Below, piece after piece: positions 24,635 to 32,784 of a stretch of 49,838 nt of DNA; the first letter of the stretch is position 1; every line of letters starts with the position of its first letter. A program made the position numbers and the translations under genes. This DNA is from Acidimicrobiaceae bacterium. Its GTDB lineage: Bacteria > Actinomycetota > Acidimicrobiia > Acidimicrobiales > RAAP-2. Where the stretch lies: contig DAHUZT010000112.1 of NCBI GenBank assembly GCA_027315005.1, forward strand, positions 1 through 49,838, in the 5' to 3' direction. The notes beneath the pieces were generated by a model. That model had not been told where the DNA came from and did not search any database. It saw nothing but the letters and a program-made list of their open reading frames with translations.

Positions 24635-26295
24635 GCAGCGCCGTCGACAGTCCGCACGCAGGGTGGTCGGTTCCGCTGGCCCAGGCACTGGTCCAGGGCG
24701 GATACAGCACCGAGGCCGATCTGTCCCCCCTTCTGGCCGAGTCACGGGCCACGGGGCAGGACCTTCCGACCCTCTTGATCGCGCGGGGGATCGCCACTCC
24801 CGGTGTGGTCGTCGGGACGCTGGCCCACCTGGCCCAGCTTCCGGCCGTCGACCTGGCGGCCATGACACCGGCACCAGAGGCGCTGACGGCGATGCCCCTC
24901 GAGGTGGCCCGGGAGCTCGGAGCGATTCCCCTGCAGTTCGACGGGGACGTCCTTGCCGTGGCGTTCTCCGAGCCGCCGACCGAGGAGGTCCTCGGCGCCC
25001 TCGCCGCGCGGATCGGGTACCGGTTGACGCCGGTGCTGGCCGATCCCACGGTGATCGACGCCCACCTGGGATCGTCGGATACTCCGCAATCGTCTCCGCT
25101 TCCGCCCCCACCGGCCCCTGCCCCGGAAGCCGGTGGCACCGGGGAGAGGCAGGGCTCACCCGGACAGCGCGAGCCGGCCACGGCCGCCGGGCTCCTGGAG
25201 AGCGGCCTGCCCGTCTCGGTCAGCGCCGAGGCGCCGCTCCACATCGACGACCTCCTTCGGTACGCGGTCGCGGTCGGAGCGTCCGACCTGCACCTGTCCG
25301 CCGTCCAGCCGGCCTCCATCCGGCTCCACGGTGCGATCCGCCAAATCGAGAACTGCCCGGTTCTCTCCAACGACACCATCAGGGAGATGATCTTCGGGAT
25401 CCTCCCCGCATCCCAGCGCGAGCGGTTCGAGGAGGAGCACGAGCTGGACACCTCCCACTCGATCGCAGGCGTCGGGCGCTTCCGGTTGAACGTGGCACTG
25501 CAGCGCGGGACGGTAACCGCTGCGTTGCGACCCATACCCCACAACATGCCCGACTTCGAGACCCTCGGACTCCCTCCGTCGGTGAAGGAGTTCACCGAGC
25601 TCCGGCGGGGTCTGGTCCTCCTGACCGGACCGACCGGCTCGGGGAAGTCGACCACGCTGGCGTCATTGATCGACATCATCAACTCGACCAAGCCCCTCCA
25701 CATCGTGACCGTCGAGGATCCCATCGAGTTCCTCCACGAGCACAAGCGGTCGATCATCACCCAGCGGGAGATCGGCGAGGACACCGCCTCGTTCGCCGAG
25801 GCGCTCCGGCGGGTGCTCCGCCAGGACCCGGACGTCATCCTGGTCGGCGAGCTCCGCGACCTGGAGACCATCTCGACGGCACTGACCGCGGCCGAGACCG
25901 GTCACCTGGTGTTCGCCACACTCCACACCCAGGACGCCCCACAGACCGTCGACCGGATCATCGACGTGTTCCCCACCAACCAGCAGGAGCAGATCCGGGT
26001 GATGCTGGCCGCCACGCTCGAAGGAGTCGTCACCCAGCAGCTCCTGGTCAACTCCGACGGCACCGGCCGACTGGTCTGCGCCGAGGTGCTCGTGTGCACA
26101 TCGGCTATCCGAAACCTCATCCGTCAGAACAAGACCTACCAGATCTACTCACTGATGCAGGTGGGTGGATCGTTCGGGATGCAGACCATGGACCAGGGAC
26201 TTGCCCGGATGGTGAAGGAAGGGAAGATCACCGAGAGCCTGGCCTACGACCGCTCCTCCAATGAGGAGGACCTGCGGAACCATCTCAACCACTGA
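24631..26295 (+). CDS. Second PilT-type ATPase with N-terminal MshEN-like domain
   Basis: A 554-residue ATPase overlapping the PilB stop by ATGA. Residues 1-150 form an MshEN/T2SSE-N-type domain (ADLSPLLAESRATGQDLPTLLIARGI, then MPLEVARELGAIPLQFDGD), joined by a Pro/Ala linker to a PilT-type core (SDLHLSA, Walker A GPTGSGKST near residue 333, VTVEDPIEFLHE, DPDVILVGELRD, ETGHLVFATLHT). PilT-type families end with the AIRNLIR motif (here SAIRNLIRQNK), which is present. The combination of a PilB-like N-terminal domain and PilT-like motor is uncommon. It sits in the pilB-pilC operon. Likely a retraction or modulation ATPase; role inferred. Confidence 0.88.
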   Translation: MSSAVDSPHAGWSVPLAQALVQGGYSTEADLSPLLAESRATGQDLPTLLIARGIATPGVVVGTLAHLAQLPAVDLAAMTPAPEALTAMPLEVARELGAIPLQFDGDVLAVAFSEPPTEEVLGALAARIGYRLTPVLADPTVIDAHLGSSDTPQSSPLPPPPAPAPEAGGTGERQGSPGQREPATAAGLLESGLPVSVSAEAPLHIDDLLRYAVAVGASDLHLSAVQPASIRLHGAIRQIENCPVLSNDTIREMIFGILPASQRERFEEEHELDTSHSIAGVGRFRLNVALQRGTVTAALRPIPHNMPDFETLGLPPSVKEFTELRRGLVLLTGPTGSGKSTTLASLIDIINSTKPLHIVTVEDPIEFLHEHKRSIITQREIGEDTASFAEALRRVLRQDPDVILVGELRDLETISTALTAAETGHLVFATLHTQDAPQTVDRIIDVFPTNQQEQIRVMLAATLEGVVTQQLLVNSDGTGRLVCAEVLVCTSAIRNLIRQNKTYQIYSLMQVGGSFGMQTMDQGLARMVKEGKITESLAYDRSSNEEDLRNHLNH

Positions 26296-26332
26296 ACGAC
26301 CGTCCATCCATAGAGCAACGAAGTGGGGCACC

Positions 26333-27562
26333 GTGGCACTGACATTTGACTACAAGGTTCGGGACAGATCGGGAGGTCTCGTCGAGGGGCAGCTCGATGG
26401 AGACTCGATGGCCCTGGTCGTCCGGAAGCTGCGCGAGATGGGGTACATGCCCATCTCGGTCACCCCGAAGTCGGCGGTGCACCTGAAGACCGAGATCAAG
26501 ATCCCCGGGATCTCCGACCGGGTGAAGCTGAAGGAACTGGCCGTCGTCACCCGCCAGCTGTCGACCATGGTCGATTCGGGCCTCTCGGTGGTCCGGTCAC
26601 TCTCCATTCTCGCAGCACAGGTCGAGAACACCGCCTTCGCACGGGTGCTGTTGGAGGTGCGCACCGACCTCGAGAACGGCTCGTCGCTTTCGGCCGCCTG
26701 TGCCAAGCACCCGAAGGTCTTCTCCAACCTGTACTGCACGCTGCTCCAGGCCGGGGAAGTCGGCGGAAACCTGGACGAGGTGTTGAGCAGCCTCGCCTCG
26801 ACCATCGAGAAGCAGGCGCAGCTCAACCGGACCATCCGATCGGCCATGACCTACCCGGGTGTGGTGCTGACCGTGATGCTCACCATCTTCACCGCCATGA
26901 TCGTGTTCATCGTCCCGGTGTTCCAGAATCTGTTCCAGTCGCTGGGCGGCAAGCTGCCGCTTCCCACCCGCATCCTGATCAGCATCTCCAAGGTGGTCAC
27001 CAGCGCGTGGGTGCTGTTGGTGATCGCGGTGATCATCGCCGGCATCATCGGGTTGCGATGGTGGATCGGCACCGACGAGGGCAGGCGCAAGTGGGACCGG
27101 TTGATCCTCAGGCCCCCGGTGTTCGGCCCGCTCTTCCACAAGGTGGCCCTGGCCCGGATGACCGGCACCCTGGCCTCGCTGATCAGCTCGGGCGTGCCCA
27201 TCCTCGAGTCGCTCGACATCTGCGCCTCGACCGCTGGCAACCGCACGGTGGGCGACGTGCTCATCGAGGCGAAGAACGGCGTGCGGGCGGGCCGCCCCCT
27301 GGCCGACCCGCTCCGCGAACACGAGGACGTCATTCCGACGCTGGTGGTCCAGATGATCGAGGTCGGCGAGCAGACCGGTGCGCTCGACGCCATGCTCAAA
27401 AAGGTGGCGGAGTTCTACGATCAGGAGGTGGAGGTGACGGTCAACAATCTGACCGCCCTGTTGGAGCCGATGCTGACCGTGATCATGGGTATCGGGGTCG
27501 GTGCGATGGTCATCTCGCTCTACCTGCCCATGTTCAGCTACGTCACCCTCATCCACAACTGA
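26333..27562 (+). CDS. pilC: Type IV pilus inner-membrane platform protein PilC
   Basis: A 409-residue GspF/PilC family polytopic membrane protein with two homologous T2SSF domains (residues about 75-190 and 275-400), each ending in a hydrophobic helix. Landmarks: VVTRQLSTMVDSGLSVVRSL, LLQAGEVGGNLDEVLSSLA and, in the second half, MTGTLASLISSGVPILESL, IEVGEQTGALDAMLKKVAEFYD. It anchors the motor ATPases and incorporates pilin. Start GTG 26333 (VALTFDYKVRD) is set by similarity to the family N-terminus; it lies 37 bases after the preceding ATPase. Confidence 0.95.
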   Translation: MALTFDYKVRDRSGGLVEGQLDGDSMALVVRKLREMGYMPISVTPKSAVHLKTEIKIPGISDRVKLKELAVVTRQLSTMVDSGLSVVRSLSILAAQVENTAFARVLLEVRTDLENGSSLSAACAKHPKVFSNLYCTLLQAGEVGGNLDEVLSSLASTIEKQAQLNRTIRSAMTYPGVVLTVMLTIFTAMIVFIVPVFQNLFQSLGGKLPLPTRILISISKVVTSAWVLLVIAVIIAGIIGLRWWIGTDEGRRKWDRLILRPPVFGPLFHKVALARMTGTLASLISSGVPILESLDICASTAGNRTVGDVLIEAKNGVRAGRPLADPLREHEDVIPTLVVQMIEVGEQTGALDAMLKKVAEFYDQEVEVTVNNLTALLEPMLTVIMGIGVGAMVISLYLPMFSYVTLIHN

Positions 27563-27787
27563 GCCTGCGCTTGGCACTCGCTCTCCACGGTCCCAGTCGA
27601 TACAACGCGTCTGGGAATCGTGTTCGAGGCCGGGGAGTGTCCGGAGCCGGCCATCGGCGGTTCGCCAACTCGTGGTGACGCAGCCAGAAAATCGCTCAAG
27701 CTGCCTTCTGTCTGCTCCGATACCACCATGGGGCACCGATCCGGGTGTTCTCACATTGATGCATCAATACGAACGAGGAGGCAGCAA
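27563..27787 (+). promoter_or_regulatory. pilA upstream region
   Basis: A 225-base gap between pilC and pilA, less GC-rich in its right half. It carries the perfect palindrome at 27755-27768 and, just after, the ribosome site GAGGAGG. It probably holds a separate promoter for the abundant pilin. No riboswitch structure was recognised. Confidence 0.5.
27755..27768. promoter_or_regulatory. Perfect 14-bp palindrome ATTGATGCATCAAT before pilA
   Basis: The sequence equals its own reverse complement and ends about 19 bases before the pilin start codon, next to the ribosome site. Its AT-rich content stands out in this GC-rich genome. It could be an operator for the LuxR-type regulator or a leader structure; both are inference. 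Confidence 0.5.
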
Positions 27788-28387
27788 ATGGTTTCATCTC
27801 TGATGGAACGCTTGAACGACAGGCGTGACGGAGCCGAGGACGCTGGCGAGGATGCCGGTTTCACCCTCATCGAGCTCATGGTGGTGCTGTTGATCATGGC
27901 CATCCTGTTGGCGATCGCCATCCCGACGTTCCTCGGGGTGACTGGGTCGGCCAACGACCGGGCCGCACAGTCCAACCTGAACACCGCATACACCTCGGCC
28001 AAGAACTATTACGAGAGTAATGGGCAGTCGTTCGGAACCTCGACGAGTACAGCTCTAGCCACGAAGGTACAGACGGACGAACCCGGCCTGGGTGTGCAGA
28101 CTGCTGCCGGTGCCACGGTGACAGCGAATCAAATCGCCTTCCAGCCGAGCACGACCGGCAACGGTCTGGCCATGTACTCCTTGGCCAAGAAGACCAACGT
28201 GTGCTGGTTTATCGTCGACAACACGACGACCATCGCCACGACATTGGCCCCATGGACGACCACCGCCGGAACCGGTGTTCCCGAAAGTCCGGGTGTCTAC
28301 TATGGGTACGTCACCGGGACATGTGACCCAGCGGGGATCGCAGGTTCCACTCACGTGCAGTCGGGTGGCTTCCCAGCAGCTCCGTAG
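27788..28387 (+). CDS. pilA: Type IV major pilin-like protein PilA
   Basis: A 199-residue prepilin. A 24-residue hydrophilic, charged leader ends in Gly24, followed by the class III consensus FTLIELMVVLLIMAILLAIAIP with Glu at mature position 5. The mature protein has the hydrophobic N-terminal helix for filament packing, then a Thr/Ala/Asn-rich globular domain. Two Cys (NVCWF near the middle and VTGTC near the end) could form the C-terminal disulfide loop. Start ATG 27788 follows GAGGAGG. Cleavage needs a prepilin peptidase; the candidate in this window lacks the catalytic Asp residues. Probably its own transcript after pilC. Confidence 0.93.
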   Translation: MVSSLMERLNDRRDGAEDAGEDAGFTLIELMVVLLIMAILLAIAIPTFLGVTGSANDRAAQSNLNTAYTSAKNYYESNGQSFGTSTSTALATKVQTDEPGLGVQTAAGATVTANQIAFQPSTTGNGLAMYSLAKKTNVCWFIVDNTTTIATTLAPWTTTAGTGVPESPGVYYGYVTGTCDPAGIAGSTHVQSGGFPAAP

Positions 28388-28907
28388 TCTCCCCTGCGGT
28401 CGTATCGAATGTATCGAAGGGTGGGGGGCCATGCCGGCTCCTCACCCTTCGGCGCGCCCGGTGGCGCCTGAACCTCACTGGGCGTCGCCGCGTGACGTAG
28501 TGGTCGGCATGTGGTGCACCCCGGTCTGGAACACGGTCGGAGCGTGGAGGTCGAGATGGAACGCCCATCCGACAGCGGTGGCAAACAAGTGTTCGAACGG
28601 GTCGCCGACTGGCCGATGCAGTGGCAGCGGGATCGTCGTCTTCCGGAGAATGGAGGTCCCGCATGCGTCGGTTTGAATCGGTGCGAGCGTATTGCGCCTC
28701 ACCGAGTCGACTAGCTCGGTCGTGCTCCCCTGTGCGACGACGGCACAGCTGCTGCAGTCCGGCAAACTCGTCCTGGTCGGTACGCCGACCTTCGGGAGCC
28801 GGAAGGGGCCCTGGCGGGCACCCGGCCCGCGGTGTGGTCTGTGTCGTACCGGCTGTGTCGTACGGCCCGAATCCCCCGGGGCCCGAATCCCCCGGGCCCG
28901 AGCCCGC
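28388..28907. other. Gene-free region after pilA with short tandem repeats
   Basis: About 520 bases in which no reading frame resembles a gene on either strand. Near the right end, CTGTGTCGTACCGG is repeated (28839-28863) and GGCCCGAATCCCCCGG is repeated twice exactly (28864-28879, 28880-28895). The latter contains GGGCCC/CCCGGG-like symmetry and could be a terminator for the converging pilA and desaturase transcripts. Confidence 0.6.
28864..28895. repeat. 16-bp perfect tandem repeat, two copies
   Basis: GGCCCGAATCCCCCGG occurs twice back to back, only 12 bases from the end of the desaturase gene. The GC-rich partly self-complementary units may form hairpins. Confidence 0.8.
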
Positions 28908-29993
28908 TCAGTTCCCCCGTGCGTTCGCCGCCGCTCCCGTGGTCCGCAGGTGTCTGAGGACCTGATGGTAGGCGCGCCAGGGGCTGTCCTCGGTGTAGGC
29001 GATGCTCCGCTCTGCGCAGAACGGCCGGACCAGCTCACGGGCCCGTCGGAGGTTGGCCCGTGGCATGGAGGGGAACAGGTGGTGCTCGATCTGGGTGTCG
29101 AGCCCGCCGAAGATGAACCCGGTGAATTTCCGGCCCCGGAGATTGCGCGACGTGACCACCTGGTTGACGAGGAACCCGGACCGGTCGTTTCCGTCGAGGG
29201 TGGGCATGCCCACGTAGTTGGTCAGGAAGCAGCCGCCCAGGTAGAAACCGAAGGCGGCCTGGGTGATGCCGATGAACAGAGCAGCCCGGATGGGGGAGAG
29301 GAGGAGGAACGGTCCCACGAAGAAGATGACGAAATGGCCGGCCAAGAGGACGGCCTCGGTGACCGCGCCCCCCCTGCGACGGGGGATGTCCCTGACGGCG
29401 GCCACGTGCAGGTTGACCGCCTCGAGGAACAGTAGGGGTAACAGGGTCACCACCTGGACGCGGGTGAACCAGCGTCGCAGTCCCCGGCGTCCCTCCACCT
29501 GCTCGGGCGTGTAGACGAGGGCTCCCGGGGCGATGTCAGGGTCCTTTCCGGGTTGGTTGGGATGGGCATGGTGCCGGCTGTGCTTGTTCAGCCACCATCC
29601 GAAGCTGAAGCCGGTGAGCAGGTTGGCCAGGACCAGACCGATCGCGTCGTTTGTCGGGCGGTGACCGCTCACCTGGCGGTGCCCGGCGTCGTGTCCGATG
29701 AAGGCGAGCTGGGCCATGACGAAGGCGAAGCCGACGCCGAGCAGCAGGTCCCACCAGGAGTTGCCCAGGGCGATCACCCCACCTATCAGCGCCAGCAGCG
29801 TTGCGACCGTGGCGGTGATCTTGATCGCGTAGTAGCGGTTCCGCTGGGCAAGCAGTCCCGCGTCGCGGACCCGGCGCGACAGCTCCGCGAACTCCGCGCG
29901 CCAGTCGGTCGGCTCGGTTGCCACCTGGTCGGCCACTGCGGCCGTCGCAGTCGCGCTGGCCGGGTTTCCCGGGGGAACCAGCCGGTCTTGCAT
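28908..29993 (-). CDS. Membrane fatty acid desaturase (acyl-lipid/acyl-CoA)
   Basis: A 361-residue membrane desaturase of the FADS family. The three histidine boxes that bind the di-iron centre are HDAGH (101-105), HSRHH (138-142) and QIEHH (near residue 315), a form typical of front-end (delta-6/linoleoyl-type) desaturases, with Gln in place of His at the start of the third box. Hydrophobic helices flank each box. It introduces a double bond into fatty acyl chains, adjusting membrane fluidity. Start ATG 29993. A fused cytochrome b5 is not present, so an external electron donor is needed. Neighbouring genes are acyl-CoA enzymes. Confidence 0.92.
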   Translation of the reverse strand: MQDRLVPPGNPASATATAAVADQVATEPTDWRAEFAELSRRVRDAGLLAQRNRYYAIKITATVATLLALIGGVIALGNSWWDLLLGVGFAFVMAQLAFIGHDAGHRQVSGHRPTNDAIGLVLANLLTGFSFGWWLNKHSRHHAHPNQPGKDPDIAPGALVYTPEQVEGRRGLRRWFTRVQVVTLLPLLFLEAVNLHVAAVRDIPRRRGGAVTEAVLLAGHFVIFFVGPFLLLSPIRAALFIGITQAAFGFYLGGCFLTNYVGMPTLDGNDRSGFLVNQVVTSRNLRGRKFTGFIFGGLDTQIEHHLFPSMPRANLRRARELVRPFCAERSIAYTEDSPWRAYHQVLRHLRTTGAAANARGN

Positions 29994-30311
29994 GTCGTCG
30001 CTCTCGGACCGTGCCTGCAGGTGGATGGTGTCAGGCGCCGGCCCAGCGAATCAGATCCGATGCCGCAGACCCGTACCCGACCGCTGCTGCACGCTGCCGG
30101 CCGGAGACGAGCTCCGTTCGGTCGGGCTGTAGCGTCCGTCGCTGACCCCCGAGGGGTATCGCTTCTCGAGGGGTGCTGCGGACCGGACGCTCCGACCAGT
30201 GACACCGCCAGCCTAGGTGACGCGACGTCCGGGCCGACCGCGGGCACCCGGATCATCGGAAAGTCCGGGTTCCGGGGTAGCGGATTCGCGCGATCCTGCG
30301 GGCTCCGGCGC
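29994..30311. other. Gene-free region upstream of desaturase
   Basis: 318 bases without a recognisable gene. It must hold the desaturase promoter and the end of the carboxyltransferase transcript. A short direct repeat (CGAGGGGT, twice, about 30151-30175) is the only visible structure. Confidence 0.4.
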
Positions 30312-31670
30312 CTACAGGGGACCACCCGTGTGCTTGCGGCCGGGCAGGGCCTCACGCGCCGTCCCGAGGGCGGCCAGGGCCTGGGCCACCACCATCCGGG
30401 TATCGGACGGCTCGATCACCGCGTCGACGAATCCCCGTTCGGAGGCCTGCCACGGGGTGAGGAACACCGCGGTGTACCGCTCCTGGAGGGCCAGACGCTC
30501 CTCGGGCCCAGCCGACCGATGCAGCACCTGCACCGCCCCTTCGGCGCCCATCACCGCGATCTGCGCGCCGGGCCAGGCGAAGCACAGGTCGTTGCCCAGC
30601 CCCTTCGAGTCCATCACGATGTATGCCCCGCCGAAGGCCTTCCGCAGGATGACACAGACCCTGGGCACCGTCGCCTCGGCGTAGGCGAAGGCGAGCTCCG
30701 CCCCGTGGCGGATCATCCCTCGCCATTCGAGGTCCTTGCCGGGCAGGAAGCCCGGAGTGTCGACCAGGGTGACCAGCGGCAGGTTGAAGGCGTCGCATAG
30801 GCGGACGAAGCGGGCTCCCTTCTGCGAGGCTGAGATGTCGATGGTGCCGGCCAGCGCCTGAGGTTGGTTGGCGACGAATCCGACCGGTTGCCCATCCAGC
30901 CGCCCGAGTGCGGTCACCAGCTGGGGTGACCAGCGCGTCCACAGCTCGGTGACGGTGTCGCCGTCGGCCACGAGCGAGATCACCCGCCGAACGTCGTAGG
31001 AGCTGGTGGTCCGGGCCGGGACGATCGATGCCAGCGCTACCACCGTCCCCTCGGGTGGATCAGCGCACGGCTCGACCGGAGGGAGCTCGTCGGTGTGGGA
31101 GGGGAGGAGACCGAGGAGGTCCCCCACGTAGTCCATGGCCTCGTCCACCGCTGCCGACTCGATGGCGCACAGTCCGCTGGCCCGCGCATGCACCACCGAC
31201 CCGCCGAGCTGGTGGATGTCGATGCGGACGCCGGTGAAGTCCTCGACCATCCCCGGACCCGAGACGTAGGCGAACGCGTCGGAGGTCATGATCACGATAT
31301 CGGCCATACCGAGCATCAGGGCCGGGCCAGAAATCGCCGGTCCGGTCACCACGGCCACGATGGGCACGATGCCCGAACAGGCCGCGATCTCCTTCGCCGC
31401 CCGCCCCCAGCCGTGCAGGGAAGCCACGCCGTCGGACACGTCGGCACCGCTGGAGGAGAGGATCAGGACGAGGGGGATGCGGAGCACACGCGCGGCCGAG
31501 GCCGCCTCGCGGATTGTGTCGCCGTCGCGACTCGACAGGGCGCCCCGGCGGTCCGAGGAGACCGACCGCACGACCATGGCGGCCCTCCCGCCCAGCGTTT
31601 CAGTCCCTGCCCGGACGGTGCCGGGGACATAGCGGCGGATGACCTGCTCGACCGGAGGATGAAGGGTCAC
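30312..31670 (-). CDS. Acyl-CoA carboxylase carboxyltransferase subunit
   Basis: A 452-residue carboxyltransferase of the AccD/PccB type, which moves carboxyl groups from biotin to an acyl-CoA. Two crotonase-like domains are visible: the first has GPAISGPALMLGMADIVIMT, with the oxyanion-hole Gly residues; the second has DTPGFLPGKDLEWRGMIRHGAELAFAYAEATVPRV and KAFGGAYIVMDSKGLGNDLCFAWPGAQIAVMG. It is about 60 residues shorter than typical PccB, mainly at the N-terminus. No biotin carboxylase or biotin carrier gene is nearby, so it must pair with subunits elsewhere. Start GTG 31670. Substrate acyl chain not determinable. Confidence 0.9.
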   Translation of the reverse strand: MTLHPPVEQVIRRYVPGTVRAGTETLGGRAAMVVRSVSSDRRGALSSRDGDTIREAASAARVLRIPLVLILSSSGADVSDGVASLHGWGRAAKEIAACSGIVPIVAVVTGPAISGPALMLGMADIVIMTSDAFAYVSGPGMVEDFTGVRIDIHQLGGSVVHARASGLCAIESAAVDEAMDYVGDLLGLLPSHTDELPPVEPCADPPEGTVVALASIVPARTTSSYDVRRVISLVADGDTVTELWTRWSPQLVTALGRLDGQPVGFVANQPQALAGTIDISASQKGARFVRLCDAFNLPLVTLVDTPGFLPGKDLEWRGMIRHGAELAFAYAEATVPRVCVILRKAFGGAYIVMDSKGLGNDLCFAWPGAQIAVMGAEGAVQVLHRSAGPEERLALQERYTAVFLTPWQASERGFVDAVIEPSDTRMVVAQALAALGTAREALPGRKHTGGPL

Positions 31671-31759
31671 CGTTCAATGGTACGGACCGCGCGAGGCACC
31701 TCGGTGCATTTCGGGGCCGGTTCACCTTTGCGGAGCCTGATGGGCACTGCCTCGTCAGC

Positions 31760-32755
31760 TTAGGTGGCCGGTGGTGCGCTGTCACCCGGAGGCTCGTAGC
31801 CGCCGAGCGAATCGATCGAGCCGTGACCACCCGACCGATCCAACCGGTGGGTGCTCCGGTCGGCCGGCTCACCGGTGGGCACCCTCCTTGCGACCTTCCG
31901 GCGCTCGGCTCGTTGGAACTGTCGCTCGACGTCCGCCCAGACCAGAGGTTCGTCGGCTCCCAACTCGTCTTTTGTCGCGGTTGCCCGGGACAGCACCACG
32001 CCTCCCACCGTGATCAGCACCACCAGCATCGACAGCTTGGACACGAAGCCCGCCACCTGCTGATCGTTGAGCGGTCGGAGCCCGATGGCCTGGTGGGAAC
32101 GGAGGAAGGTGGCGTAGATGGCATGGCCGGAGAGGATGAAGACGAACGAGAGAAACGCGGGGACCACTGCCTGGACCATCAGGTAGCCGAACCGGACCAC
32201 CGGTCGCAGCCGGAAGATCCCCGGGATGCGGCCGAGGACGGGGACCCACAGGACGACGCCGGCGGTGAGTACCACCAGGTCGAACAGACCCCGCGCCCAG
32301 ACCGAGCGGGACTGGGCGGCGACGAAGGGAGCCGCCATCGAACCGACCAAGAGGGTGGTCACGGTGATGATGGCTATCAACGGCCGGCGCAACCAGGTCA
32401 GTACGGTGTCGATGATCGCCGGGCGGGTGAGCCGCTCGAGCACGTCGTAGGGCAGGCCGAGGAGCACCAGAGGAGTCGCTGCCAGCACCAGGAGCACCCG
32501 CTGGGTCACCAACGCGGTGAGCGACCAATGGGCGGCGAGGTCCCCGACCGGCCAGGTGAGGGCAACCGCCGCCACCGCCCAGCCACCGGCGAAGGCGATC
32601 ACCTGGCGTCGCGGCCACGAGATGGGCTGCACGCTCCGGCCTGCCAGCCAACGATGTCCGGCGACGACGGCCACGGCCACCGCAACCAGCACCGCCCAGG
32701 CGAACGGATGGGGATCGAAGTGGTAGGGCCCGGGATGTCCGCTCACCGTCGCCAC
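31760..32755 (-). CDS. Cytochrome c oxidase assembly protein, CtaG (caa3-type) family
   Basis: A 331-residue polytopic membrane protein with about eight hydrophobic segments. The N-terminal HPFAWAVLVAVAVAVVAGHRWL, the conserved WPVGDLAAHWSLTALVTQRVLLVLAATPLVLLGLP and the second half (GIFRLRPVVRFGYLMVQAVVPAFLSFVFILSG) match the Caa3_CtaG family, which helps insert CuB into subunit I of cytochrome oxidase. A hydrophilic C-terminal tail of 60 residues is unusual. Start GTG 32755, only 29 bases from the divergent pafB start; the two promoters must overlap the other's coding region or be leaderless. Confidence 0.85.
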   Translation of the reverse strand: MATVSGHPGPYHFDPHPFAWAVLVAVAVAVVAGHRWLAGRSVQPISWPRRQVIAFAGGWAVAAVALTWPVGDLAAHWSLTALVTQRVLLVLAATPLVLLGLPYDVLERLTRPAIIDTVLTWLRRPLIAIITVTTLLVGSMAAPFVAAQSRSVWARGLFDLVVLTAGVVLWVPVLGRIPGIFRLRPVVRFGYLMVQAVVPAFLSFVFILSGHAIYATFLRSHQAIGLRPLNDQQVAGFVSKLSMLVVLITVGGVVLSRATATKDELGADEPLVWADVERQFQRAERRKVARRVPTGEPADRSTHRLDRSGGHGSIDSLGGYEPPGDSAPPAT

Positions 32756-32784
32756 CTTGCGCGCCGAGCCCTAGATTGACGTCG

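Noticed and set aside
22400..25159. Long open frame on the minus strand opposite pilB
   Set aside because: It is antisense to PilB with all its motifs; its protein is rich in Arg, His and Asp without domain features.
27563..27787. c-di-GMP riboswitch upstream of pilA
   Set aside because: No conserved GEMM-type core sequences could be found; only a palindrome is visible.
28575..28600. tRNA-like T-loop (GTTCGAAC)
   Set aside because: The surrounding bases do not fold into a cloverleaf and lack acceptor pairing.
28388..28907. A second pilin or minor pilin gene after pilA
   Set aside because: No FTLIE-type leader or conserved reading frame is present in this region.
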